A stretch of 52,958 nucleotides of DNA from Prevotella sp. (GTDB lineage Bacteria; Bacteroidota; Bacteroidia; Bacteroidales; Bacteroidaceae). Below the pieces are notes generated by a model. It was not told the origin of the DNA. It did not search any database and was given only the letters and a program-made list of their open reading frames with translations. Where the stretch lies: positions 1 through 52,958 of the forward strand of contig JAEEXN010000009.1 of the NCBI GenBank assembly GCA_016291595.1, read 5' to 3'. Below, piece after piece: positions 36,712 to 45,423 of this stretch. The number at the start of each line of letters is the position of its first letter. Position 1 is the stretch's first letter. The position numbers and the translations under genes were made by a program.

Positions 36712-38694
36712 TTGGTTAATAATCTCGTCATCTACCAAGTTTGGCAGTGTTACTTTCAAGTTGGGGGTGCGCTCCATTTCACGGCGGATGGCATCGAGTG
36801 AGCCGCTGTTGCGGGCCCAAGAACGGCGGGCTATGCCGTTGTTGACATCCCAGAAGAGCATCTCGCGGATATGGCGCTCACTGTCTTCAGTTCCGTCGAT
36901 GACCATGCCGAAGCCACCATTGATAACCTCTCCCCAGCCAACACCGCCTCCGTTGTGGATGCTTACCCATGTGGCTCCGCGGAAAGAGTCGCCGATAACA
37001 TTTTGAACAGCCATGTCGGCACAGAATTGTGAACCATCGTAAATGTTGCTTGTCTCGCGGAATGGGGAGTCGGTACCACTTACATCGTGGTGATCACGTC
37101 CTAAAACAACGGGCGCGGAGAGCTCGCCACGGCGGATGGCATCGTTGAAGGCCAGAGCAATCTTAGTGCGGCCCTCACAATCAGCATATAGTATGCGGGC
37201 CTGCGAACCAACCACAAGCTTGTTCTTGCCTGCCTCTTTGATCCAGTGGATATTGTCGGCCATCTGTCCTTGAATGTCAGTGGGCGCCGTCTTCATAATC
37301 TTTTCCAATACCTCGGCTGCCAGACGGTCGGTCGTCTCCAAGTCTTTCGGGTCGCCTGAAGAGCAGACCCAGCGGAAAGGACCAAAGCCATAGTCGAAGA
37401 ACATCGGGCCCATAATATCCTGAACGTATGAAGGATAACGGAAGCGGCCGTCCTCAAGCAGAATATCTGCACCGGCACGGCTTGATTCCAGCAAGAAAGC
37501 ATTGCCATAGTCGAAGAAGTACATACCGCGTGCCGTAAGCTTGTTGATGGCGGCAACCTGTCGGCGAAGCGATGCCTGAACGGCTTCTTTGAACTTGTCG
37601 GGCTCTGCGGCCATCATTTGTTTGCTTTCCTCAAGGGTCAGTCCAACAGGATAATATCCTCCTGCCCATGGGTTGTGGAGCGAGGTTTGGTCACTGCCCA
37701 GGTCGACTTTGATGTCTTCCTCTGCCAGACGTTCCCACAGGTCTACCACGTTTCCCACATAGGCCATAGAGACGACGTGCCTCTCCTCGACAGCTTTGCG
37801 CACGGCGGGAATGAGTTCATCCAAATTGGTGTGCAGTTCGTCCACCCATCCCTGCTCATAACGCTTTTGGGCAGCCTTCGGATTGATTTCGGCTGTCACA
37901 CTGACCACACCTGCAATGTTGCCAGCTTTAGGCTGAGCACCCGACATTCCGCCAAGTCCTGCTGTGACAAACAGTTTCATGTTGTCGCCTCCCACCTTAC
38001 GTGCGGCATTGAGAACTGTAATGGTCGTTCCGTGAACTATACCCTGCGGGCCGATATACATATACGATCCGGCAGTCATCTGTCCATACTGGCTCACGCC
38101 CATGGCATTCATGCGCTCCCAGTCATCGGGTTTCGAGTAATTGGGAATAACCATTCCGTTGGTTACCACCACGCGTGGAGCATTCTTGTGCGACGGGAAC
38201 AATCCAAGCGGATGGCCGCTGTACATGACAAGAGTCTGCTCGTCGGTCATCTCGCTGAGGTATTTCATCACCAGCCGGTACTGTGCCCAGTTTTGGAAGA
38301 TAGCTCCGTTGCCGCCATAGATAATCAGCTCGTGTGGATGCTGTGCCACACGTGGGTCTAGATTGTTTTGAATCATGAGCATGATAGCGGCAGCCTGACG
38401 GCTGCGTGCCGGATACTCATCAATCGGACGGGCGTACATCTCATAGCTTGGACGATAGCGGTACATATAGATGCGACCGTATTTCTTCAGTTCCTCAGCA
38501 AACTCTGGAGCCAGCTGGGCATGCAGTTCCTTTGGGAAATAACGCAGGGCATTACGTAATGCCAGTCTCTTCTGCTCAGGCGTGAGAATGTCTTTGCGTT
38601 TAGGCGCATGGTTGATATCTGGGTCGTAAGGCTTCGGATCGGGCAGTGTTGCCGGAATACCGAGGACAATCTCTTCTTTGAATGATAGGTTCAT
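36706..38694 (-). CDS. hutU: Urocanate hydratase, long form
   Basis: A 662-residue urocanase converting urocanate to imidazolonepropionate using tightly bound NAD+. Recognised blocks are the NAD-binding GLGGMSGAQPKAGNIAG, the VDLGSDQTSLHNPWAGGYYP stretch, GRDHHDVSGTDSPFRET, and the C-terminal TWVSIHNGGGVGWGEVINGG. It is about 100 residues longer than the E. coli/Pseudomonas-type enzyme (roughly 555); the extra length is at the N-terminus (ILTPEQKRLALRNALRYFP, QLAPEFAEELKKYGRIYMYR). Second gene of the operon. Confidence 0.95.
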   Translation of the reverse strand: MNLSFKEEIVLGIPATLPDPKPYDPDINHAPKRKDILTPEQKRLALRNALRYFPKELHAQLAPEFAEELKKYGRIYMYRYRPSYEMYARPIDEYPARSRQAAAIMLMIQNNLDPRVAQHPHELIIYGGNGAIFQNWAQYRLVMKYLSEMTDEQTLVMYSGHPLGLFPSHKNAPRVVVTNGMVIPNYSKPDDWERMNAMGVSQYGQMTAGSYMYIGPQGIVHGTTITVLNAARKVGGDNMKLFVTAGLGGMSGAQPKAGNIAGVVSVTAEINPKAAQKRYEQGWVDELHTNLDELIPAVRKAVEERHVVSMAYVGNVVDLWERLAEEDIKVDLGSDQTSLHNPWAGGYYPVGLTLEESKQMMAAEPDKFKEAVQASLRRQVAAINKLTARGMYFFDYGNAFLLESSRAGADILLEDGRFRYPSYVQDIMGPMFFDYGFGPFRWVCSSGDPKDLETTDRLAAEVLEKIMKTAPTDIQGQMADNIHWIKEAGKNKLVVGSQARILYADCEGRTKIALAFNDAIRRGELSAPVVLGRDHHDVSGTDSPFRETSNIYDGSQFCADMAVQNVIGDSFRGATWVSIHNGGGVGWGEVINGGFGMVIDGTEDSERHIREMLFWDVNNGIARRSWARNSGSLDAIRREMERTPNLKVTLPNLVDDEIINQF

Positions 38695-38746
38695 AGTGGT
38701 TATAGTTTTTTTATTCCGTTTTTTTCTATTCTTGTTTATCTGGATG

Positions 38747-38781
38747 CTCTAGATTCTCTAGAGATTCAAGATATTCTAGTT
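38747..38781. repeat. 35-base palindromic repeat, copy 2 (ftcD-hutU spacer)
   Basis: Second copy of the TCTAGA-rich element: TCTAGA at 38748-38753, TCTCTAGAGA straddling 38756-38764, TTCAAGATA and TTCTAG at 38774-38779. Order and spacing match copy 1. Both lie in the 3' flank of a hut gene on the coding strand, suggesting an operon-internal RNA element. Confidence 0.7.
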
Positions 38782-38813
38782 CAAGGCAATTAAGAATTAC
38801 CTGCCCCTAATAC

Positions 38814-40517
38814 TTATAACTTTTGCTCAACGATGTCCAGGATTTCCTTCTCGGCAGCATTGGCTTTCTCAATCAGGGTGTTTGCTTCTGCTATCAGCTG
38901 GTAGGCAGTTTCCTTGTCTTTCAGGCTTCCCGCATTGATTTTCACGTTCAGACCGGCACCCAATACAGCAGCACGGGCGGCTAATGCACCGACACCTGCG
39001 TCGCTGACACTGTTGGGATTTCCATCCTGAGCCATTGCCTTGCATATTTCGAAGGCACGGAAAGAAGCCTGCATGGTGTGCAAAGGTACCTGAGTGGCAT
39101 AGAGTGTTGCCTCCTGGATGGCCTTCGAACGAGCGGCCTTGTCCTCTTCGGTCTTCTTGGGAAGGCCGAAGGCAGCCATAATCCGGTTGAAGGCCTCGGT
39201 ATCCTCGTCTACCAAATGTAACAATTCTGACATAAGAGCCTGGCCTTTGTCTGCCCATTTCGAGAACTCATCCCAGCGCTCGTCCCATCCTGCTTTATGG
39301 CTTGAGAGGTTGGCAACCATGGTACCCAGGGCTGCTCCAAGTGCTCCCATATAAGCTGAGATTGTACCTCCACCAGGTGCCGGGGACTCGCGTGAGGTCT
39401 CCTGTGCAAAACCTTTCACGGTGAGGTCGACCAGTTTCTTTCCGGCATTATCATCTTCCAGCAAGTATTCAATGACTTTCTCTTTCGGGTTGAACGGTTT
39501 CAGGTCGTCAAGTCCCATGCTCTTGATGGCAATGTTGATGATATCCTCTTCGGGAATACCCACCGAACGGTGCTGCTTCTCGAGGAAATACTTTCCGGCA
39601 TCGATGAGTGTCTTCTTTGGGATAAGACCGACAATCTCTGTTCCCGTCACGCGGATACCACGGTTTTGGGCGCAGCGGCACACCTCGTCGAAGGCCACAT
39701 GCAGCGGGGTAACGTTCAGGTTGGTCATATTCATCGACACCTGGGCAATGCCATATTCGTCGATGAACCATCCAATAGCCTTGGTGCACTTCAATGTGCC
39801 TGGCTTCATGATGGGATTTCCCTCGGCATCCTTGATGATTTTGCCGGTAATCGGGTTGCCCTCACGGAACGGACGCCCTTTCTCGCGTACGTCGAAGGCA
39901 ATAGCATTGGCCCGGCGGGTGGACGTTGTGTTGAGGTTATAGTTGACGGCAATAAGGAAATCGCGTGCGCCTACAGCTGTACAACCAGTGCGTGCCACGT
40001 CGTCGTCGATGGGGCGGGTACCGAAATCAGGCTGCTTGCCTTCTGTAGAGAGTTTCTCTGCCAGAGCCTCGTATTCACCTTCACGGCAGACGGCAAGATT
40101 CTTACGATCGGGAGTGAACGCGGCAGCCTCGTAGCAATAGCACGGTATGCGCAACTCGTTGGCAATACGCTCGGCCAGCTGGCGTGCCAGGACGGCACAC
40201 TCCTCCAAGGTGATGCCGGCAACGGGGATGAGTGGCAGCACGTCGGTAGCACCCATACGCGGATGAGCACCATGATGCTGGCGCATATCAATCAACTGCC
40301 CGGCCTTGCGCACACTGCGAAAAGCGGCTTCCAATACCTCGGCGGGGGTTCCAACGAAGGTGACTACAGTGCGGTTAGTTGCCTCTCCTGGGTCAACATC
40401 CAGCAACTTAACACCTTTTACGGCCTTAATCTCATTGGTAATTTGGTTAATGACATTCATGTCGCGGCCCTCACTGAAATTGGGGACGCACTCGATAATC
40501 TGTTTTTCTATATCCAT
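38814..40517 (-). CDS. ftcD: Bifunctional glutamate formimidoyltransferase / formiminotetrahydrofolate cyclodeaminase
   Basis: A 567-residue fusion. Residues about 1-300 are formiminotransferase (IIECVPNFSEGRD, HHGAHPRMGATDVLPLIPV, CYCYEAAAF), transferring the formimino group from formiminoglutamate to tetrahydrofolate and releasing glutamate. Residues about 335-560 are the cyclodeaminase (SPAPGGGTISAYMGALGAAL), giving 5,10-methenyl-THF and ammonia. It resembles the animal FTCD layout, common in Bacteroidetes. The ATG at 40517 was chosen over an upstream one at 40589 because conservation starts at MDIEKQIIECVPN. It is first in the operon although it performs the last step. Confidence 0.95.
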   Translation of the reverse strand: MDIEKQIIECVPNFSEGRDMNVINQITNEIKAVKGVKLLDVDPGEATNRTVVTFVGTPAEVLEAAFRSVRKAGQLIDMRQHHGAHPRMGATDVLPLIPVAGITLEECAVLARQLAERIANELRIPCYCYEAAAFTPDRKNLAVCREGEYEALAEKLSTEGKQPDFGTRPIDDDVARTGCTAVGARDFLIAVNYNLNTTSTRRANAIAFDVREKGRPFREGNPITGKIIKDAEGNPIMKPGTLKCTKAIGWFIDEYGIAQVSMNMTNLNVTPLHVAFDEVCRCAQNRGIRVTGTEIVGLIPKKTLIDAGKYFLEKQHRSVGIPEEDIINIAIKSMGLDDLKPFNPKEKVIEYLLEDDNAGKKLVDLTVKGFAQETSRESPAPGGGTISAYMGALGAALGTMVANLSSHKAGWDERWDEFSKWADKGQALMSELLHLVDEDTEAFNRIMAAFGLPKKTEEDKAARSKAIQEATLYATQVPLHTMQASFRAFEICKAMAQDGNPNSVSDAGVGALAARAAVLGAGLNVKINAGSLKDKETAYQLIAEANTLIEKANAAEKEILDIVEQKL

Positions 40518-40550
40518 GTCTATTTCAAAGTATGATTCAGGTTCATAAAA

Positions 40551-40583
40551 ATACGGTGCAAAAATAACGCTTTTGCACCGTAT
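40551..40583 (-). promoter_or_regulatory. 13-bp perfect inverted repeat: nadB terminator overlapping the hut promoter box
   Basis: ATACGGTGCAAAA (40551-40563) and TTTTGCACCGTAT (40571-40583) are perfect complements with a 7-base spacer. In the leftward reading the hairpin is followed by TTTTTA, fitting the end of the nadB transcript. The minus strand also reads TATTTTTG at 40566-40559, a TAnnTTTG box overlapping the spacer and the downstream arm, 41 bases upstream of ftcD. The palindrome may therefore also be an operator for the hut operon. Confidence 0.65.
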
Positions 40584-40614
40584 TTCCAAATTTTTCTTGT
40601 ATAAAGTTTCACCT

Positions 40615-42201
40615 TCATTTATCGTACGCGTGTACAGGGTAGTCAGTGGTGAAGTGCAGGCCTCGGCTCTCTTTGCGCTCTAGGGCGAAGCGGGTGATGA
40701 GATAACCCACATTAATCATATTGCGCAACTCACAGATGTCCTTACTGGCCTTGACGCGCTTGAAGAGATTCTCTGTCTCTTCGTAGAGCATATCCAGACG
40801 GTCCCAGGCGCGATGCAGGCGCAAGTCGCTGCGCACGATGCCCACGTAGTTAGACATCACCTGACCCACTTCCTTGATGCTCTGCGTGATGAGCACCTTC
40901 TCCTCGTTGGTCATCGTGCCTTCGTCGTTCCACTCAGGAATTTTCTCGTTGTAGTCATACAAGTCCACATGCTCTAAAGAGTGGCGGGCGGCCGCCTCGG
41001 CATAGACAACAGCTTCTATCAGCGAGTTGCTGGCCAGACGGTTACCACCGTGCAATCCCGTGCAAGAGCATTCGCCAAGGGCATACAGGCGGTCGATGCT
41101 CGAACAGCCGTTCAGGTCAACCTTGATGCCGCCGCACATATAGTGGGCAGCCGGGCGGACGGGGATATAGTCGGTTGTGATGTCGATGCCGATGGAGAGG
41201 CACTTCTGATAAATGTTTGGGAAGTGATGGCGGGTTTCGGCAGGGTCTTTATGTGTCACGTCAAGACATACATGATCCAATCCGTGAATCTTCATTTCCT
41301 TGTCGATGGCGCGTGCCACAATATCGCGTGGCGCCAGCGACAGACGCTCATCGTATTTCTCCATGAAGGTCTCGCCATTAGGAAGTTTCAGTATGCCTCC
41401 GTATCCGCGCATGGCCTCGGTGATGAGATAGGCGGGATGGGTCTCGCCTGGATGGTGGAGCACGGTGGGATGGAACTGCACAAACTCCATGTCGGCAACT
41501 GTTCCTTTGGCGCGGTAGACCATGGCGATGCCGTCGCCGGTGGCAATGATGGGGTTGGAGGTGGTTTCGTAGACTGCTCCGCAACCGCCGGTACACATCA
41601 CGGTAATTTTCGACAGGTAAGTGTCTACCTTCTGCGTCTCGGGGTTCAGCACGTAGGCACCGTAGCAATTAATATAAGGTGTGCGCCTTGTTACGCGTGC
41701 TCCCAGATGGTGCTGGGTAATAATCTCAACGGCAAAATGGTTTTCCTTCACGTCGATGTCGGGACAATTGCGCACAGCCTCCATCAGTCCGCGCTGTATC
41801 TCGGCACCCGTGTCGTCGGCATGATGCAGGATACGGAACTCCGAATGGCCGCCCTCGCGGTGCAGGTCGAATGTGCCGTCTTCCTTCTTGTCGAAGTTTA
41901 CGCCCCAGTTCACCAGTTCTTTTATCTGGCTGGGCGCCATCTTGATAACCTGCTCTACAGCAGCGCGGTCGCTGATATAGTCACCGGCAATCATTGTGTC
42001 CTCGATATGTTTGTCGAAATTGTCGAGTTCCAGGTTAGTCACTGAAGCCACACCGCCTTGAGCAAACGATGTGTTGGCCTCGTCGAGCGAGGTTTTGCAA
42101 ATCATGCACACCTTGCCTTTCTTGGCTCTGGCCACCTTCAAGGCATAGCTCATGCCGGCAACTCCGGCACCAATGACGAGAAAATCGTATTTATGTATCA
42201 T
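40615..42201 (-). CDS. nadB: L-aspartate oxidase
   Basis: A 528-residue flavoprotein that oxidises L-aspartate to iminoaspartate, the first step of de novo NAD synthesis, with fumarate or O2 as acceptor. The FAD dinucleotide motif VIGAGVAGMSYALKVA, SFAQGGVASV, the EFVQFHPTVL active-site block with following HPG, and CGGIKVDLNG are all present, as is GECSCTGLHGGNRLASNSL. Length matches the family. nadA and nadC are not in the window. It has its own TACCTTTG promoter box and a terminator-like hairpin, so it appears monocistronic. Confidence 0.96.
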   Translation of the reverse strand: MIHKYDFLVIGAGVAGMSYALKVARAKKGKVCMICKTSLDEANTSFAQGGVASVTNLELDNFDKHIEDTMIAGDYISDRAAVEQVIKMAPSQIKELVNWGVNFDKKEDGTFDLHREGGHSEFRILHHADDTGAEIQRGLMEAVRNCPDIDVKENHFAVEIITQHHLGARVTRRTPYINCYGAYVLNPETQKVDTYLSKITVMCTGGCGAVYETTSNPIIATGDGIAMVYRAKGTVADMEFVQFHPTVLHHPGETHPAYLITEAMRGYGGILKLPNGETFMEKYDERLSLAPRDIVARAIDKEMKIHGLDHVCLDVTHKDPAETRHHFPNIYQKCLSIGIDITTDYIPVRPAAHYMCGGIKVDLNGCSSIDRLYALGECSCTGLHGGNRLASNSLIEAVVYAEAAARHSLEHVDLYDYNEKIPEWNDEGTMTNEEKVLITQSIKEVGQVMSNYVGIVRSDLRLHRAWDRLDMLYEETENLFKRVKASKDICELRNMINVGYLITRFALERKESRGLHFTTDYPVHAYDK

Positions 42202-42236
42202 GGTCGTTGTTTGATGTGTTTATCGATATTACAGTG

Positions 42237-42244
42237 CAAAGGTA
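42237..42244 (-). promoter_or_regulatory. -7 box of nadB
   Basis: TACCTTTG on the minus strand, 35 bases upstream of the nadB ATG, matches TAnnTTTG. The upstream T-rich tract occupies the spacer; a clear TTTG -33 is not seen. Confidence 0.55.
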
Positions 42245-42367
42245 AAAAAATAAATGAAAAACGATGCATCGCAACCGCAAAATATTGTTATTTTGTTTCT
42301 TATTATTAAGAATAAACAGTTCCCGTTTGAGTCTGTTTGTACCTTTATGGGTACCGTAATCGGCTCC

Positions 42368-42430
42368 TTTACGAATGCAGAAGAGCCCTTTACGAATGCA
42401 GAAGAGCCCTTTACGTACGTAGAAAGCACA
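42368..42430. repeat. Three-unit array with exact 21-bp period
   Basis: Units begin at 42368, 42389 and 42410. Units 1 and 2 are identical (TTTACGAATGCAGAAGAGCC plus one C); unit 3 starts TTTACGTACGTAGAAAG. A degraded partial unit (TTTATGGGTACCGTAAT) precedes at 42344. Read on the minus strand, units 1-2 match unit 2 of the array at 31297-31401 at 15 of 21 positions, and the other complete units there at 11-13 positions. Confidence 0.8.
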
Positions 42431-42523
42431 CTGTTTGCGATGCCGTCGTTGTGCGAAAACAAAAATAAATGAAAATAATTGCATCGGAAAATGAAAAATG
42501 ATGGTTATTTGCGCGTTTTTGCG

Positions 42524-42531
42524 TATTTTTG
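42524..42531 (+). promoter_or_regulatory. -7 box of the PBP4-type gene
   Basis: TATTTTTG ends 18 bases before the ATG at 42550 and matches TAnnTTTG. The nearest TTTG lies only 12 bases upstream, shorter than the usual spacing. Confidence 0.5.
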
Positions 42532-42549
42532 TAGCCAATTAAGTTTACG

Positions 42550-43836
42550 ATGATCATGATTTCAGATAAAAGATTTATTGTTTGGATATGTCTCAGCGTG
42601 TTGCTGCCTTTGTGGGTTATGCCCGCAGGTGCACAGGAGGTCGTTGAGGAAGAGAACGACAGCGTGACCGTGACAGCCGTGCTACCTGCCGATACACTGG
42701 GCGTTGACACGATGGCCGCCGACACACTGCCGTGGCCGGAGAGCCTGCGCCAGCGGTTGGATTTGCTGCTGACACATCCCCTGCTGAAAAAATCGCAAGT
42801 GGGGTTGATGGTGTACGACCTGACTGCCGACTCTGCCCTCTATTGTTATCAGGAGCGACAGACGTTGCGCCCCGCGTCGACTATGAAAGTGGTGACATCG
42901 ATAACGGCACTCGACAAGCTGGGCGACTCGCATCAGTTTAAGACCAGACTGATGTACACGGGAAAGATTGAGGAGCACACGCTGACGGGCGACCTCTATT
43001 GTGTGGGAGGGTTCGACCCGCGATTTAATAGTGATGATATGCGGTCGTTCGTAGAGAGTCTGCGTAAGATGGGGGTCGATACCATTCGTGGCCGTCTGAT
43101 TGCCGATGTGTCGATGAAAGACGACAAGCAGTTTGGCGAGGGCTGGTGCTGGGACGACGACAACGATGTGCTCACCCCTTTGCTGATTAGCCGTAAAGAC
43201 CAGTTCATAGAACGGTTTGAGCAGGGACTGAAGGACGATGGCGTAGTGTTGGAGTGTTCGAAGACCATGGGCCGTGTGCCTGCCGGTGCCTTCGAGGTGA
43301 CAACCCGCTTCCATACGATGGACCAGATACTGATGAAAATGATGAAGGAGAGCGACAACCTGTATGCCGAGTCGATGTTCTATCAGATAGCGGCATCTAC
43401 GGGAAACCGTCCTGCCTCGGCCCGCTCCGCCCGTTCGGTAATCAACAAACTCATTCGGAAGGTTGGACTGAATCCGTCGGATTACAAGGTGGCAGACGGC
43501 AGTGGTCTTTCCTTATATAATTATGTGTCGGCTGAACTGGAAGTGGCCTTGCTGCGCTATGCCTTCCGCAACGACAACATCTATCTGCATCTCTATCCCT
43601 CGCTGCCCATTGCCGGTGAGGACGGAACGCTGAAAAAGCGCATGAAGGGTACCTTTGCGGCCGGTAATGTGCATGCCAAGACGGGTACAGTGACTTGTGT
43701 CACGTCGCTCGCCGGTTATTGTACGGCGGCAAATGGTCACAAGCTGGCTTTTTCCATCATTAACCAGGGATGCCTGCGCGATTCCGAGAGCCGTGCCTTC
43801 CAGGACCGTGTGTGCGTGGCTATGTGTCAGCCGTAG
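42550..43836 (+). CDS. dacB: D-alanyl-D-alanine carboxypeptidase/endopeptidase (PBP4, family S13)
   Basis: A 428-residue exported penicillin-binding protein that trims or opens peptidoglycan peptides in the periplasm. A signal peptide (about 1-29, ends AGAQ) precedes the active-site motifs: SxxK as Ser110-Thr-Met-Lys113 in LRPASTMKVV, SxN as Ser268-Asp-Asn270 in KESDNLYAE, and KTG at Lys377-Gly379 in HAKTGTVTCV. The large insert between SxxK and SxN is typical of S13. It is somewhat shorter than E. coli PBP4 (477). Translation could alternatively start at the ATG at 42556. Confidence 0.92.
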   Translation: MIMISDKRFIVWICLSVLLPLWVMPAGAQEVVEEENDSVTVTAVLPADTLGVDTMAADTLPWPESLRQRLDLLLTHPLLKKSQVGLMVYDLTADSALYCYQERQTLRPASTMKVVTSITALDKLGDSHQFKTRLMYTGKIEEHTLTGDLYCVGGFDPRFNSDDMRSFVESLRKMGVDTIRGRLIADVSMKDDKQFGEGWCWDDDNDVLTPLLISRKDQFIERFEQGLKDDGVVLECSKTMGRVPAGAFEVTTRFHTMDQILMKMMKESDNLYAESMFYQIAASTGNRPASARSARSVINKLIRKVGLNPSDYKVADGSGLSLYNYVSAELEVALLRYAFRNDNIYLHLYPSLPIAGEDGTLKKRMKGTFAAGNVHAKTGTVTCVTSLAGYCTAANGHKLAFSIINQGCLRDSESRAFQDRVCVAMCQP

Positions 43837-43890
43837 AGAAGTGATGGGGAGAGTGTTTTGTGATAATATACGAACGATGAGTGAATAGTT

Positions 43891-45057
43891 ATGGAGAATA
43901 TCAAGATATTTGTAGAACAGCTGATTAGTCTGACCGGACTGACGGGCAATGCGGTGCCGGTGCTGAGGCATGTGTTGCTGGTGTTGATAGCCATTCTGCT
44001 GGCTTCGCTGGCCGGTTTGTTGTGCAGAAAGATTATTGTGCCCATCGTCAGGCGGCTGACCTCCCATACTGACGCGCGCTGGGACGACGTGTTGCTTGGC
44101 GATAAGGTGTTGATATCGGCATGTCAGATCGTTCCTGCCATCGTTATCTGGCAACTGCTCCCGTTGGTTTTCTACCAATATCCTGTGGTCAGGGAACTGC
44201 TGACGCGTCTGACGGCTATCTATATCACCGTGATGACAGTCAAGCTGGTGCTGGTGTTCATCTCGGCGGTGAAACAACTGGAAGGCGAGGAGCGCTCTGC
44301 CCGCCAGCAATATCTCTACTCTTTCATGGGAGTGGTGCGCATCGTGATTTTGTTTGTGGCCGCCATTGTCGTTATTGCAATCGTTCTCGACCGCGACCCA
44401 ATGAAATTGTTTGCCGGATTAGGAGCCACCTCGGCGGTACTGATGTTGGTTTTTCAGGATACAATCAAGGGACTCGTGGCTGGAATCCGCTTGACGAGTA
44501 ACGACATGCTGCATAAAGGCGACTGGATTACGGTACCGAAGGCGGGTGCTAACGGTATCGTCGAGGATATGTCGCTCACAACAGTGAAGATACGGAACTT
44601 TGATAACACGATGGTGACGGTTACTCCGCAGTCGTTAGTCGACGATTCATTCCAAAACTGGAACGGTATGCAGCAGGGTGATGGCCGAAGGGTGAACCGT
44701 ATGGTGTACTACGATTTCCGTAGCATCCGCATCGTTGACGAGCAGTTGCGCAAACAGCTGATTGCCAAGAAGTATTTCAAGGCCGACGAGATAAAGACGG
44801 GTATGGTGAATATGACGCTTTATCGTCAGTATCTGGCAGGCTGGTTGTCGCGCCATCCGTTGGTAAATCCCGATATGACGCTGATGGTCCGCCAGATGGA
44901 ACCCACGCCAGAGGGCCTTCCGGTGGAGTTTTATTTCTTTCTGAAGGAGAAAGAGTGGGTGGCTTACGAGAATCAGATGGCCGAGATGATGGAGCACATC
45001 TATGCCGTCACGCCCGATTTCGGTTTGCAAATCTATCAGAAGTTCCCCCATCAATAG
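43891..45057 (+). CDS. MscS-family mechanosensitive ion channel
   Basis: A 388-residue membrane protein. Four hydrophobic segments (about 28-52, 80-100, 105-130 and 145-168) precede the MscS pore helix (LFAGLGATSAVLMLVFQDTI near 172-191) and beta domain (GDWITVPKAGANGIVEDMSL, then IRNFDNTMVTVTPQSLV), with a soluble C-terminal domain to 388. It likely releases solutes under hypo-osmotic stress or acts as a related transporter. It follows the PBP4 gene by 54 bases and its last 7 bases overlap the convergent yraN-family gene. Confidence 0.93.
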   Translation: MENIKIFVEQLISLTGLTGNAVPVLRHVLLVLIAILLASLAGLLCRKIIVPIVRRLTSHTDARWDDVLLGDKVLISACQIVPAIVIWQLLPLVFYQYPVVRELLTRLTAIYITVMTVKLVLVFISAVKQLEGEERSARQQYLYSFMGVVRIVILFVAAIVVIAIVLDRDPMKLFAGLGATSAVLMLVFQDTIKGLVAGIRLTSNDMLHKGDWITVPKAGANGIVEDMSLTTVKIRNFDNTMVTVTPQSLVDDSFQNWNGMQQGDGRRVNRMVYYDFRSIRIVDEQLRKQLIAKKYFKADEIKTGMVNMTLYRQYLAGWLSRHPLVNPDMTLMVRQMEPTPEGLPVEFYFFLKEKEWVAYENQMAEMMEHIYAVTPDFGLQIYQKFPHQ

Positions 45058-45410
45058 AAGGGAACATCCTTCGTGTGTCTGATATCGGGAAATGAGTTCA
45101 TGTCGCCTGTTACGGTAACGATGTCCAACCGGACGTCCTTTTCGAGGTGGTGCGACTTTACGTAGTGGTTCATTGCCTGCCTCAGATTGCGCATTTTCTC
45201 ATCGTCAACGGCTTCTTCAGGCTCGGCATACATGCGGTTGCGTCTGGTCTTTACCTCGACAAAAACAATGGTCTGGCCGTCGACGGCCACTATGTCAATG
45301 TCACGATGCCCCGAATGCCAGTCGCGTTCGAGAATGACATATCCCTGTTCACGGAGGAAAGCTGCGGCGAAGTCCTCTCCCCATTTTCCGAATTCGTTGT
45401 GTAACGCCAT
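45051..45410 (-). CDS. YraN family (UPF0102) nuclease-like protein
   Basis: A 119-residue protein with the UPF0102 restriction-endonuclease-like fold: GKWGEDFAAAFLREQGY, then DWHSGHRDIDIVAVDG and IVFVEVKTRRN, containing the D-(E/D)xK-type residues. Its function is not established; relatives are linked to DNA processing by fold only. It converges on and overlaps the MscS gene by 7 bases and is followed upstream on the same strand by the MGMT-family gene, 13 bases away. Confidence 0.92.
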   Translation of the reverse strand: MALHNEFGKWGEDFAAAFLREQGYVILERDWHSGHRDIDIVAVDGQTIVFVEVKTRRNRMYAEPEEAVDDEKMRNLRQAMNHYVKSHHLEKDVRLDIVTVTGDMNSFPDIRHTKDVPFY

Positions 45411-45423
45411 ACTTTTTCTTATT

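Larger units (their letters stand above)
42202..42549. other. Divergent spacer between nadB and the PBP4 gene
   Basis: A 348-base AT-rich spacer with the nadB promoter box at the left, a three-unit 21-bp array at 42368-42430 in the middle, and a TATTTTTG box for the right-hand gene. Short open frames run through the array on both strands, but they give only low-complexity heptapeptides and no family features, so I do not call a gene. Confidence 0.65.

Noticed and set aside
39570..42045. Long plus-strand frames opposite ftcD and nadB
   Set aside because: ftcD and nadB are full-length, well-conserved enzymes on the minus strand; the plus frames have no recognisable content.
42191..42538. Minus-strand frame through the nadB/dacB array (repeated RKGLFCI)
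   Set aside because: It overlaps the nadB promoter and start, has only three repeats, and its resemblance to the other array's heptads disappears once DNA orientation is considered.
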